A stretch of 64,000 bases of DNA, taken from Berberis thunbergii. Lineage: Eukaryota; Streptophyta; Magnoliopsida; Ranunculales; Berberidaceae. The DNA is taken from positions 62,001 through 126,000 of the forward strand of contig QNQO01005774.1 in NCBI GenBank assembly GCA_003290165.1, given 5' to 3'. The stretch's first letter is position 1. Each line of letters starts with the position of its first letter. Position numbers and translations under genes: made by a program. Positions 1 to 11,130 of this stretch are shown here, piece by piece. The notes under the pieces are model-generated. The model ran no database searches and was not told where the DNA came from. It worked only from the letters and a program-made list of their open reading frames with translations.

Positions 1-626
1 AGAGCACTAAATGTGCCGTAATGTTGAAATCGAAAACAAAACCGCCACACAGTTAATGGATACATGAACATACCCACTAACTAATGGGGGAGTAGCTGTT
101 GATACATCAAAATAGACCGATCATCACGACCATACAGTGGCAGAGAACATCCATCATGAGAATATGGCGTCACATTTATTGGGCTAGCTCATAAAACCTA
201 AGAAGAATAAAGCTAACCACAGAGGCATGGACAATGCCCACTATAAGAAGATATAATCAAAGCCCAAATCCAGGCCCGAGCGAATCAATGCCCAAATCCA
301 GGCCCGACACGAGTTCTCTCATAAATAAGGGGAACGTTGCACCAAAAAGAGTCATGAATGGAGTTACGCCTCCACAAACGCGACTCCTTCAAGGAGGAGA
401 CTGTCACGAAAACATCTCCTTCAGTCGCGCTTCCAAAACTTAAGTCACACAGAGAATTAACCGCGACCATTATAAAAGGTAAAAGGAACATTCAACATAG
501 GTATGCAACTTTAATTGAGTTTTTAAACAAAGCTGCTGACTTAAGCATCCGACTGCATTCGACCACCAAAAAGGCGATCCTTGGCAGTCTAACATCTGTT
601 TTGCAGGTCAAACTCAGAGGAGGATG
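1..626 (+). mobile_element. 3' end (PPT and LTR) of a Tat-like Ty3/gypsy element, cut by the window edge
   Basis: A purine-rich tract (ggggg agtag, 86-95) directly precedes TGTTGATACATCAA at 97. This matches the PPT/LTR junction of the complete element downstream, whose LTR starts TGATGATACATCAA. A TATA motif sits at 471-478, and the zone near 540-560 (cttaagcatc) aligns with the same zone before the end of the complete LTR. I infer a 3' LTR of a related but distinct element. The right end near 626 is approximate because similarity fades. No coding sequence remains. Confidence 0.6.
471..478 (+). promoter_or_regulatory. LTR TATA box
   Basis: TATAAAAG lies about 375 bp into the LTR remnant, at a position comparable to the TATA box of the complete neighbouring LTR. 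Confidence 0.5.
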
Positions 627-1243
627 ATTTTTGGATGCATCATGTAAGATGAAGGAGTTTTTTGTTATTAAGTGTGTATGATTTTTGGAAAAATTTTCAA
701 TGAAAACCAAAATTTTCTTTGGAAAAAAAACATTCAACTTATTTTCACTGCTTGATTTCACCAAGGAAAACAATTTTCATTATTAGAGAGAACATGTCTA
801 TTTTGTGGAGGAATTGTTGAGGAGAAGAGAGAAATTGTTAAACGAGATTTGAATGTTTAGACGTTGAGTCTCTTGAGGGGTCGGTGAGTGAAAAGATCGA
901 ACAACGAATTTTTTTTTAAGGGCGAGGCTAAACAAACTTTTTTTTGTTTCAAACGGGAAAACTTTTCACCTGTGGAAACGTTTTTATTTTCCATGAAAAA
1001 TCAAATGTCGGAAAACTCAATTTTGGGGGAAAAGTTTTCTTTTTCCATGAAACACCAAAAATTCAAACACATCGTAACATGCTATTATCTACAGATCCTT
1101 CCAAAATTTCAAGTAAATTTAATTAAAATGGTGTTTACACACTATTAAAGTGTGAATTGACCTGGGTTTATAATGTTTTCTAAAAATTTCGTCTGTGGCG
1201 TTGGTTTTATGAATGGCATGAAAAAATGCACTACTGTGAATTT
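627..1243. other. AT-rich intergenic spacer, no gene seen
   Basis: Low-complexity AT-rich DNA with the repeated motif ttttccatgaaa (near 988 and 1041). No coding signature was found on either strand. Confidence 0.6.
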
Positions 1244-1248
1244 AAAAT

Positions 1249-1936
1249 TGATGATACATCAAATTGTCCTTTAATCAGTATCGTACATGTGTCATGATAA
1301 TCTAGTAAACAAAACATGCACAATTGCATGCACAATTCAGTGATGCACAGACAACATTAAGCCCACTATTGGCAGATTCTAGAATGTTGGACTTGAATTG
1401 CAATGCTTTAATAAGCCCATACATCACGTGGTCAAGCCCAATACTCGTAAGCCTTGATAAGGCAAAAGTAAGCTCTGATGAGGCAAGTATATAGAAGATA
1501 GGCTCAAGACAGGCAAGAAAACAATACTTAGGATCTGACTAGGAAACAAATACTAGAGTATAAGTCGAGCAAGGAAACTTCCTTGCATAGACAACACTCG
1601 GAACGAGAAACCTCTCCCGTAGATCTAGAAGCACAAGTCGTGGAGGTAAACTCCTCTACATGGACATCTCCCAAACAATAAAGGATCTTCAACAAGATCT
1701 CTTTCCTTAAACTACGCTACCAAAGGTCTAGCCGAACAATGACTTTCACACTATAAAAGGGAGATAAGGTCGATGAACTTAAGGTACGCGACAAAAACCA
1801 AATTTATACTTTTAAGCCTTATCTAACTTTAGCATCGGAGTGCCATCGGCCGCCACACGGTGGTCTTTGCCTCACGTTTGTTACTTGTGCAGTTCTAGGC
1901 AAAGGCGAAACAGGAGAGCAGGAATTGACTATATCA
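1249..1936 (+). repeat. 5' LTR of the Tat-like element
   Basis: A 688-bp LTR starting TGATGATACATC and ending near ACTATATCA. It aligns along its whole length with 9785-10476 but with many substitutions, so the insertion is not young. Confidence 0.88.
1752..1759 (+). promoter_or_regulatory. TATA box in 5' LTR
   Basis: TATAAAAG followed by GGAGATAAGG. The same context is kept in the 3' LTR at 10282-10289 (TATAAAGG). Confidence 0.6.
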
Positions 1937-1939
1937 GTT

Positions 1940-1957
1940 TGGCGCCATCCGTGGGGA
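1940..1957 (+). other. Primer binding site
   Basis: TGGCGCCATCCGTGGGGA begins three bases after the LTR end, the usual PBS position. It is not the initiator-Met type. The first seven bases match the tRNA-Asp type seen in the Athila-like element, but the middle differs, so the primer tRNA is uncertain. Confidence 0.75.
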
Positions 1958-2592
1958 ACGACAAAGTTCCTCAGAAGAAACAGTAGTACCACCTTTCCCA
2001 GAAAACCAGTAATATGGTGACAACATATGTTGGGGAACCCTCGAACTCTCAAATCGGGAAAGCACCGCCCATTCCACCACCACCGCTGGAGGAACCCCCT
2101 CAGACCCCCATGTCGGTGGTAGCCATGGTGGACCCAAGGGTGGATCTACTGTCAACCCAAATACAACAAATCACATAAGTGGTAGAAGCACTCAAACGGT
2201 TGAATCCTCCACTTGTAGAAGGAGATTGCGAGGAGAGAAGGGCTTAGTCCCCAGATAGCTTCGGAAAATAGGTTCAGGAAAGTCACGTTGCCACAACACC
2301 TTCTTAATGGACAGAGGTGGAGGAGCGGCCAATAGAGACCCAACGTCTAGGGATACAAGCACGTCTCGCACAACCCCATCTGAAACGGGGCCCCAAACCC
2401 ATACGTGTTTAATCTCACGGTCCCTCCATTCATGGATCATATCATGGATGAACCACTGTCGAAGAAGTACACACCACCAAAGTTGGAGTTTTATGACGGG
2501 ACATGGGACCCTTCCGATCACTTGCGCCACTTCCAACATGTTATGGCACTCAAAGAAGGGTCTGATGCAAAAATTTTCCGATCATTTATTGC

Positions 2593-2738
2593 CAGCCTAA
2601 AGATGACAACGCTGACCTAGTTCCACAGCCTAAAGATGACAACGCTGACCTGGTTCCACAGCCTAAAGACGACGACAACGCTCTCCCGTAGATCTAGAAG
2701 CACAAGTCGTGGAGGGAAACTCCTCTACATGGACATCT
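2593..2738 (+). repeat. 33-bp tandem repeat joined to a 58-bp LTR-derived patch inside gag
   Basis: cagcctaaagatgac recurs at 2593, 2626 and 2659 (period 33). Immediately after, 2681-2738 matches 5' LTR positions 1612-1669 with one mismatch. The 3' LTR is more different over this stretch. Confidence 0.85.
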
Positions 2739-3060
2739 ATCGATTCGTTCAGGACATTGGCGATGACATTCCTCACACGTTTCGTGGGAAACCAACTAAT
2801 CAGGAAGGTCTCACATTGTCTGATGACCCTAAAACAAAAACAAAACTACACATTGAGGGAGTATGTCACTTGTTTCAATGATGAGCTGACCCTCATCAAC
2901 AACTGTAATGATGACACTGCCATCACAACTTTTTCTTCGGGTATGAGAAGGGGCAAGTTCTACGACTTCCTTATTCCGACCAATGACAGACATGCTCATG
3001 GACTCCCAGAAATATATCACTTTAGACGAGATGTTAGCCGCCAAGAAGGAAACGGAATCA

Positions 3061-3731
3061 GAGCATCTCTAATGGTACACGTTAAAATGGAGGACATCCC
3101 CTATTTTAATCAAAAGCTATATTTAGGGATCCCCGTATTTCTTCATCACTCCAACCACATCCCCTATTTTAACTTTTCATCATTATTTTAATATATCTTC
3201 AACTTTTGTATACCAATTTAATTTCAATTGTACTATTATTAATTTCAACTTAGTATAATTATACTATTATTAGTTTCAATTATATTATTATAATATTAAT
3301 AAATATATATATTATTAATTTCAACTTAATTTAAATTTGACTAATTAAAAGATTTGAGAGTTTTCAAAAAATAGTATTAATAACAAAATTTTATCATTAT
3401 TTAAATACAATTTAATTTCCTTTTGAATAATTAAATATAAATAAATATAATTTGACTAATTTAATTTAATTTAAATATAATTTGGGAGTATTTTTTTTAT
3501 CATTATTTAAAATTTTAGTATTAATTTCAACTTAATTTAATTTCCTTTTGTTTTTATTTTTGATTTGTTTTTAATTTAGGAAATTAAAATTTTGGAATAT
3601 TTAATATTATTTTAGATATAGGAGATGGTTTATTTAGGAGGAAGTTGGAGATAGAGCTATTTTAGGGGATTGATTGGAGTAAGGATTTTCTCCATGAAGC
3701 CTATAAAATAGAGGATTGATTAGAGATGCTC
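3061..3731. mobile_element. MITE inserted in gag (PIF/Harbinger-like by 3-bp target duplication)
   Basis: The terminal inverted repeats are GAGCATCTCTAAT at 3061 and ATTAGAGATGCTC ending at 3731. They are flanked by TCA on both sides (3058-3060 and 3732-3734). The interior is strongly AT-rich and non-coding. Gag reading frame continues in phase across the insertion, which confirms the boundaries. GAGCATCTC-type termini are common in plant MITEs. The superfamily call rests only on the 3-bp duplication. Confidence 0.8.
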
Positions 3732-4283
3732 TCAGAGAAGAAGCTCTCTGTCCCCAAAGACAAGAAATAGGGGAAGAAGAAAGAGGACGAAGATGCAAAC
3801 CAGAGGAAGCGCACTGACAGCAAGATCGACTTGGGCCGCACAAGGCAGAACAAGGCCTTTAAGTATGTCAAGTCTTGGTCTGTCACTCCTCTCAATACCA
3901 GTTTGTCCGACATCCTTGATTCCATCAAGGATTGGGAATAGCTGAAAAGGCCGCCTAAGTAGCGGGGAGACCCTGCTCGGTGCGACAACAACAAATATTG
4001 CGCCTATCACAAGGAATGCATTCATGATACTATGGATTGCAGAAACCTCAGAGACAAAGTCTTGTACTGGATCAGGAAATGCAAGTTCAAGGAGTTCCTA
4101 AGCACAGACAAGAGCTAGGGTTGGACAAAGGAAATAATAGATGTTGTCAAGGAGGTTGAAAAAGAACTTCCTGGAATCATCTATGTCTTCCACGAGGTCG
4201 GTCCCGAGTGGGAGCAATGTAATAGGTTCCACAAGGGGATGCTAGTTAAGATGTGGACACCATCTTAGTGTGAGGATTGACAG

Positions 4284-4892
4284 GTGCAGCATACACGAGT
4301 TCACAACCCAGTCCCACCACTGACGTTCACAAAAAGGAATCTCCAGGGGGTACATTCTCCAAAAAATGTTGCCCTAGTCATCACCGTCCTCATCGTTAAG
4401 TGGGAGGTAAAAAGGGCTTTGGTGGACATAGGAAGCTCACTCAATGTTCTATTTCTTAGTGCATTCCGTAACGTGCAACTATAGGAGAAAGATTTAATCC
4501 CCACCACCCACTCCATAATCGGATTTAGTGGAGAGAAGTGCTTCCCTATTGAAAAGACCAATCTAATGGTGGAGGTGGGAGAGTCACAATTGCGAAAGTA
4601 CCTGGTCCAAGAATTTATGGTGGTTGATGCTTCGCCCAACTACAACATTATTTTAGGAAGGTCGTGGCTTCTCCGCATGGAGGCAATAGTTTTCACTCTG
4701 CATCAATGCATAAAATGTACAACCAACCAGGCCCAAAGAACTATCCGAGGATATCAACCTACAGCAAAAGACTACCATTATGCAACCCAGAAACAATTGA
4801 ATTGTTGCCAATTCCTGCTCGGGCTCGCGAAACAAACAAGTCAGGCACCGGGCCTAGACAAAAGAGGAGAATCACTCTGTGAGGAGCTCTGA
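4284..4892 (+). pseudogene. Broken retropepsin (protease) of the Tat-like element
   Basis: The catalytic motif region reads ALVDIGSSLNVLF near 4415-4450, with isoleucine where the D-T/S-G triad normally has T or S. Downstream, FMVVDASPNYNIILGRSWL (about 4614-4670) is the conserved distal part of a retropepsin fold. A stop near 4482 separates the two halves. Coding similarity ends before 4900 with no reverse transcriptase after it. Confidence 0.7.
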
Positions 4893-5549
4893 CAACCAAA
4901 CTGCAGTTATGTAGAGAACCAGAATTTAGAGTTGGTCACGTAATCCAGACCAATAAAGAGCTAATTAACAATACTTCAGCGAACGAGCACCTACTCCAAG
5001 AACTGATAATCAGCAAGGAACTGCCCGCCAGCATGAATTCCTATATTCAATAACTTTGCTAGCTTTGGAAAAACAAGACACTTCGCTAGAGGGACTATGC
5101 AATCCAAGCCAGGACCATATGCGCCTTTTTTAGGGCTGGGTTGACTTAGTCCTTGTGCATTAAATGTCGTACGGGAAATTGGAAAGTAACAGTTCCAATT
5201 GCAACTGCACGAGTCCACATATTTCAAATTAATCAGCCTTCAAGCAACCCCATTAACTGAGGGGAGTAAATTATACTAAATCGTCTTGCAATATGTGCTG
5301 TATCCCTGGCACACTGATCTACAAAGATTTTTTTTCTAATTGGGCCCCTTTACTGACAGGGCCCAAGCTTATGCCCTGCCAGATCCGACCCAACACATGC
5401 AAAGGAACAAACAACAAAGGGTACGAGTGCCCATGGAATAAGGAGCAGCCCTACAGGATATTATTATTAAATCCAAGGCATCAACTATATTATTATTCCG
5501 TTGATGTTCATTAAAGCCGGTCAATCTATTATTAATCCAATCAATGGAT
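4893..5549. other. Non-coding internal region where RT would be expected
   Basis: No RT, RNase H or integrase motif is visible in six frames. The stretch links the protease remnant to the tandem repeat array. Confidence 0.6.
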
Positions 5550-6690
5550 CCGACTTTGGAATCAGACCGCCAAGCGAACTAAGTAAGTTAGGATACCCAA
5601 GTCAGACTTACACGCCCGAAATCTCATTCTAACCAAAGCTTCGTCAGCTCCGGCTTATTACAATAGCTTCTGGTCTGCTTTAACACCTAGCTCGTCAAAA
5701 GCGGAAGACGATGGGTTAGAAAGTGGGAGCTTAGTCAATGTTTTTAATACATGACCGCGATGGCTTGCTAGGGACCATTGTCCAACTATAGGAAATGGTC
5801 GCCAAACCGAACCAAATCTTAGTAGGTTTCGACCTATGACGATAGCTTCTGGCATGTTCTAATGCCTAGTTCGTTAAACCAAACAAGTGTCAGATAGTGG
5901 TAGCTTAGTCAGCGCTCTGATGCCTGATTGAGACAGCTTGCTGGGGATCATTGTCCAAACATGGGCAATAGTGACCGAACCGGACCAAAGCTTAATCGGT
6001 GACGACCGATGACAATGGCTTCTCTGCTCGAAACCTAGTCCGCCAATAAGGGATTCTGATAGCTTAGAAAGTGGGAGTCTAGTAAGCGCTCTCGACGACT
6101 GTTAAGATGACTTGCCAAGGGTCACCACTCATACACAGACAGTGATCGTCGAACCCCGACCAAAGCTTAGTCAGTGGCCGCTGATGACGATGACTTTGAT
6201 CCGCTTAAAGCTTAGTTCGCTGCACGAGGATTCTGACAGCCTAGAAAGTGGAAGCTTAGTCAATGCTCATGAAGCCTGGTGAAAGACAGTTTGGTAGGGA
6301 TCATCGTCCAACTATAGACAATGATCACTAAACCACGCCTAAGTTTAGTCAGAACGACTGACGATGATTACTTCTGGCTCGCTCCAATTCCTAATCCGCC
6401 AAGAGCGGATCAAGATGGGTTGGAAAGTGGGAATCTAGTTAGTGCCATTGACGCCTGATCAAGATGACTTGCCAGGGACCACTTTGGTTCACCAAAACTT
6501 GATCCCAGTTTAGTCAGCTATAATTGGCGATAACAACCTCCGGTCCAACTAAGCCTATTCCACGAATAACAGGTAAAAACGAGTAAAAAATCTGGTCAGA
6601 GCTCTGCAAGCTTGACCCAGACGACTCGTGAGGACTATTGTTCGACCATATACAACGGTGCACATACTAGGACCGCAGTCTAACTAATCC
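5550..6690 (+). repeat. Tandem array, about six diverged units of 164-179 bp
   Basis: Units start near 5666, 5845, 6018, 6192, 6370 and 6534, with a partial unit before. Each holds the order: gcttctgg-like start, 'cctagttcg', 'gatagcttagaaagtggga', 'gcttagtcagcgctc', 'gacttgc..gggatcattgtcc', then 'gaccaaagcttagtcag'. Units are strongly diverged from one another. Tandem repeats in the 3' part of Tat/Ogre-type elements are known and can seed satellite DNA. Confidence 0.85.
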
Positions 6691-7056
6691 GCTTATAAAA
6701 ACAACAATTGTTGGTTCAACATAAAGCCAAGCCGCCAGATTAAGGGTGAATTACACTCTTCAATCTCCAAGAAGATTCTGACAATAATTGCAACAACTAT
6801 AGCATCACAAGAAGTCATAACTCTCACCAGCAGATCAATCATAAAGCTTCTTGGCCTAGCAGGACCTCTCGTCTGACAATTACTGTCGAAATAAGACAAA
6901 ACAGTTAAAGGCTTGCAGAAAAGCAAAAGAAAAACAAACATATACAGAGCACTGTTCATTCGCAAGCCAAAAAGAAAATACAAGGTTCACTCCTCATAAG
7001 GAGGAGAGTCAGATACAGCAGAACTAGACTTAGCGGGGAAGAAACATGAGACACAT

Positions 7057-9488
7057 CTATATGTACTGCCTCTCGATCAACCTCATCAGGGTCGCCTTCA
7101 TTTTCAGACTAATCGGAGCCACTCCAAACTCTGCGCATGCAATCTCTTTATAATAGGAGAGATCCACGTCGGGATGCTCTTCCTTCATCAGATGCAACAA
7201 CTCCAGCCTTCCACGCACGACTCAACTGAACGCAAATGTGCCTTGGGCCTTAAAAAACTTCTCCTTGCGCACCCTTGATTCAGCAAGCTCACGCTCCAGC
7301 CGTTCCAGCTTGCCCAACAGCACGTCGATCTTCGACTGCTCGACACCCAGTTTATCATTCACAATACTTAGTTCATTCTATGCCAAAAGGAACTCTTTTT
7401 AGCAATCCGCACACTCATGGCGTTAAAATCAACATCAGCCTCCAACTGCTAAATTCATATAGTCCATTTAGACTCATTTTCACTCTCAATATCCAGAGCC
7501 TGCACTCCACCACAATCTCGCGGGCAAGCGGCAATTCACAACGAATAAGGCTCAATTCATTTTTGAACCGATACCTCGCGGACACTACACTCGCCAGGTC
7601 GGACTCAAGCTTTTCCAAGCGACCTTGCTGAGCTTCCGATCTCAAGAACCAAGACTCTGCTCCAATATTTGAGAAATCTCCAAGTTGCTTCCTCAACGAC
7701 TCAATCTCGTAAAAGGCGTTAGAGTATGACTTCTGCAAGTTTACAAAGACTCGCTCGATAGTATATACTTTCTTATGAGTGGCCCCAACTTCAATTCTAG
7801 CTATGGCGACTTGATTCGGGTATGACATCCCCAGCACGAGACGTTTATGCCCTTTATCCATACGCTCTCCCAGCGCCTCTCCCATTGGCTCCGGAGCACA
7901 GTTTGCCAGCCACTCATTCCACCTGTGAATATGCTTCCTTGAAGCATAATAAATTTCAACCTTTTGATGCTAAGCTTGGTTGCTCATCCTTACTACGTCC
8001 GAGCAAACAGACTGATCTGCACATTCGAATGGAGATCCTTTGGGACCAGAATCACCCCAGTACCGCCTTTGACTGTCTTCGCTACATTAGATCCCTCATC
8101 CACAACTTTCCCTTTGCTCGCAACAATTGGCTCTCTTTCACGCACCGATTCAGTATCAGTTGATGGGGAAAAGGGAAGCGAGTTATTCATCGGACTCGTC
8201 GTCAATTCAATATGGGTACGAGAATGAAATAGAGCACAATACGGGCGACTCAAAGAAGACCCCTCACCATGAGGTCGACGATTAGATGACTCTTCAACGG
8301 GTTCATGATCCAGAAAAAGGCGGAACTCAAAGTCCTTTATTAAAAAGAGGCGAGCGGATGAAGCTTCCACGCCCGCCTGCAACAACATTTTTTAAGAAAC
8401 TCTGCCTACTTTTTACTCAATTTGGTTACATCCTCCATGCCTACCATTGCAGATACTCCCTCTCCAAGTCAGGAAAGGAAAGAGAGGCCTTGGCTTGAGC
8501 ATCACGCCCTTCGGAAACAATAGTCTCATCATGCACTTACTCGACAGCAACTGTCCCTCAAATGAGGCCAAGCGTCTGCAGACAGATCTAGACAAAGCAC
8601 GAGGCCTATTCAGATGTGCAGGAAAAGGAAGCGCCTCATCTATTTCCACCCTCCACGAAGGGCTTGGAACCTTAATCTTAGGAAGTTTCCTCTTCCTCGA
8701 AGCAGACACGCCTTCGGGCTTCGACTTATTTATCCTAAAAAGAGTAGGAGCCACATGCCAATGAGCCCACAGTCCACTGCGCTTAACATTAGAAGACTCA
8801 ATGACATCCTCTTTCGGCCAATGGGGGATGTCGCGAAAGGCATCCAAAGTTGTTTTATCCTCAGCAGAAAGTGGTGAAGTTGGGAATTTCCCTACGAAAA
8901 GCGCAAGGGTCAACTTGATATGCAGTTAACACAAGCAAGACCAAAAAAAGAATTGAACTTACTCAGTTGTCTGAATTCACGCTCGACCTAACGATGAGCA
9001 AGCTCAAAGTACATCGAGTCCGCATAGGCCATGAAACAAAAGTTCTGCTAAGATTTAAAGTCATTTGGTAGGTTGCCAAAGCAGTTCGGCGACGTCAACA
9101 CACACACAACGTGCTCGTTTATCAGAGTGAAAGTAAGCAGTTGAAGTGCCCAACGTCCTCAACCCTAATCAGAATGGAAATCATAGTCTTATACTCATTC
9201 GACACTAGTTGAGTGGGTGCAATGCCAAGGTACGCTAAGAATTCCCAAATCTCTTAGATAACAGGAAAACAGATGCCCGACTTAAGCATACCTCGGTGAA
9301 GGGAGATAAACCCTTCATGAGGGGACAATAGCGTCCAAACCACATTCATAGTGCAAAGCACCAGATCATCAGGAATCCCCGTATGTTCTACGAAGGACTT
9401 CCAAATCTAACTCAGAGAGCAACCTCTCCTTAAAAAACTTGCGGCTCTTAGCGAATAGATCATCGGAAAGCTGATTCCGGCCTGCCAT
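7057..9488 (-). pseudogene. Long antisense ORF of the Tat-like element ('putative gypsy type transposon' family), broken
   Basis: On the minus strand a start ATG at 9488-9486 opens MAGRNQLSDDLFAKSRKFF. After two stops the conserved core follows (about 9390-9170), with GFISLHRGMLKSGICF and FLAYLGIAPTQL. This resembles the domain Pfam calls 'putative gypsy type transposon' (PF04195), from memory. A charged middle (8913-7993) and a heptad-rich coiled-coil C-terminal half (7885-7270) follow. It ends with EEHPDVDLSYYKEIACAEFG before a TAG at 7059-7057. The total is about 810 codons with several stops. Antisense extra ORFs are known in plant Tat-lineage elements; their function is unknown. Plus-strand ORFs here are shadows. 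Confidence 0.7.
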
Positions 9489-9784
9489 GAAAGATAGTGC
9501 AAGCTTTCGTATACGAAGGCTAAGCAAAGTCAAAAGCACATAATACGGTGTGACAAAACAGAGTCTCTGAGATCGAAAGAGTACAGAAGCTACACTTCAC
9601 AGAGATGAGATCTATATAGAAAACATAACTCCCACCTTTTTTTTCTTTCGAGCTGATGCACGCCCAACTAATGAAACTCACTGCTTGAGGAAACAATTTA
9701 GACTCAACCATCATGACTGCACAGTTGCTTCATGAAATGACTTGGTGGACCGATGAGATGGTCCACCAACTCGGGCGGAGTAGT

Positions 9785-10476
9785 TGATGATACATCAAAT
9801 CGTCTTCTAATCTGTACCGTACACTTGTCATGATATTCTCGTCAACAGAATAAAGTAGGTCCGATTGCATGCAAAATCCAACGAGGCTTAGACAACATTA
9901 AGCCCACTATTGGCAGATTTCAGAACATTGGACTCGAATTGCAGCGACTTAATAAGCCCATATGTTACACGTTCAAGCTCAATACTCGTAAGCCCTGATA
10001 AGGCAAGAGTAAGCCCTGATAAGGCAAATATATGGAGGATCGACCCAAGACATGCATGCCAGCAATACATCGGATCCGACTAGGAAATAAACACTAGAGT
10101 ATAAGTCGGGAAAGAAAACTTTCTTGCATGGACAATACTCAGAATGGGAAACCTCTCCCGCAGATCTAGGAACACAAGTCGTGTAGGGAAAGTCCTCTAC
10201 ATGAACAACTCCCAAACAAGAAAAAATTCTATTTTCCCAAACTATGTCACCAAAGGCCCAGTTGAACAAGGACTCTTAAACTATAAAGGGAGATAAGGTC
10301 GATGAACTTATGATACGCAATAGAAATCTAATTTATAATTTTAAGCCTCTCTTAAGCCTTATCTAACTTAAGCATCAGAGTGTCATCAACTACCACACGA
10401 TGGTCTTTGGCTCACGTGTGCTATTTGTGCAAGTCTAGGCAAAGGCAAAACAGGAAAACAAGAATAGACTACATAA
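9785..10476 (+). repeat. 3' LTR of the Tat-like element
   Basis: A 692-bp partner of the 5' LTR, starting TGATGATACATC just after the purine-rich stretch cgggcggagtag. Its last bases read ACATAA where the 5' copy has ATATCA. AAAAT follows at 10477, matching the left target duplication. A TATA box is at 10282-10289. Confidence 0.88.
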
Positions 10477-10481
10477 AAAAT

Positions 10482-11130
10482 GTACCGAAAAGTTTTACAT
10501 ATAAAATCTGGATATATATACACTTTAGGATTATCAACTCTCCAATCACCCTGAATTACCATAATAGAGTGGACAACATTGTGGTCAACACTTTAGGATT
10601 ATCAACTCTTAAAAAAAGTATAATCTTGTAAATTAGCATGCAAACAAATATTGGAAAAAATAGTGTATATAATCAGGCAATTGAAAGACGTAGAATTAAA
10701 GTTTGATATATATTTTTAATTTTTATTTTATTGTACATTTTGATTAAATAATGTTTGATTGTTTCTTCAACATGAAGTATAGCCCAGACAATTTTCTATA
10801 GTTTATAAAATCATAGATGGAGACTTTTGTAGTTTCATAAATCAGAGATTTCATAAGTCAAAGATGGAGATTAGAGCTAATAAATAAACTTAAATTTAAT
10901 TGAAATGACGTAATTCTTATTTTGTTGATTATTAAAAAAAATTGATAGTGGGTTTGAGCAGTTGGTAGTTATTAAATTTAAAATATTCAACATTTGAAAA
11001 GTTGAATAAAATTGAAAAAGTCATTAACACCCTTAAAATTTACATATAACTAAATTGTTATTAAAATAAACAGAGTCTAAGTTGTCCACAATGTGAGATA
11101 GTTACTTTAAGGGGTCTTGGCTTATATATA
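10482..11130. other. AT-rich spacer, no gene seen
   Basis: Lies between the Tat-like element and the Helitron array. There are no coding, RNA or repeat signatures beyond AT-richness; catttaggattatcaactc-like text recurs near 10520 and 10590. Confidence 0.5.

Larger units (their letters stand above)
2014..4130 (+). pseudogene. Broken gag of the Tat-like element
   Basis: A likely start ATG at 2014 opens a Pro-rich N-terminus that reads to a TAA near 2175. The capsid-type Retrotrans_gag region follows at about 2470-3060, including LEFYDGTWDPSDHL and then LREYVTCFNDE. A zinc-finger-like segment lies near 3999-4050 (YCAYHKECIHDTMDC, a C-x2-H-x3-H-x4-C pattern). Stops and frame changes, a 33-bp tandem duplication, a 58-bp patch of LTR sequence (2681-2738) and the 3061-3731 MITE all disrupt it. 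Reading frame resumes in phase on the far side of the MITE. It is a dead gene. Confidence 0.75.
1249..10476 (+). mobile_element. Complete Tat-like Ty3/gypsy LTR retrotransposon lacking RT/RH/INT
   Basis: This 9.2 kb element has two similar LTRs (1249-1936 and 9785-10476) and a 5-bp target duplication AAAAT at 1244-1248 and 10477-10481. It has a PBS at 1940-1957 and a purine-rich tract before the 3' LTR. The gag type, the tandem repeats in the 3' half and the long antisense ORF are features described for the plant Tat lineage. Gag and protease are recognisable but broken. I found no reverse transcriptase, RNase H or integrase on either strand, so it would have needed enzymes in trans. A MITE lies inside gag. 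Confidence 0.9.

Noticed and set aside
5550..6690. Possible CRISPR-like or regulatory repeat array
   Set aside because: Units are contiguous, long and diverged, in a plant retrotransposon; no repeat-spacer pattern.
8447..8877. Plus-strand ORFs within the Tat-like 3' half
   Set aside because: Shadows of the antisense ORF, which has the recognisable protein features.
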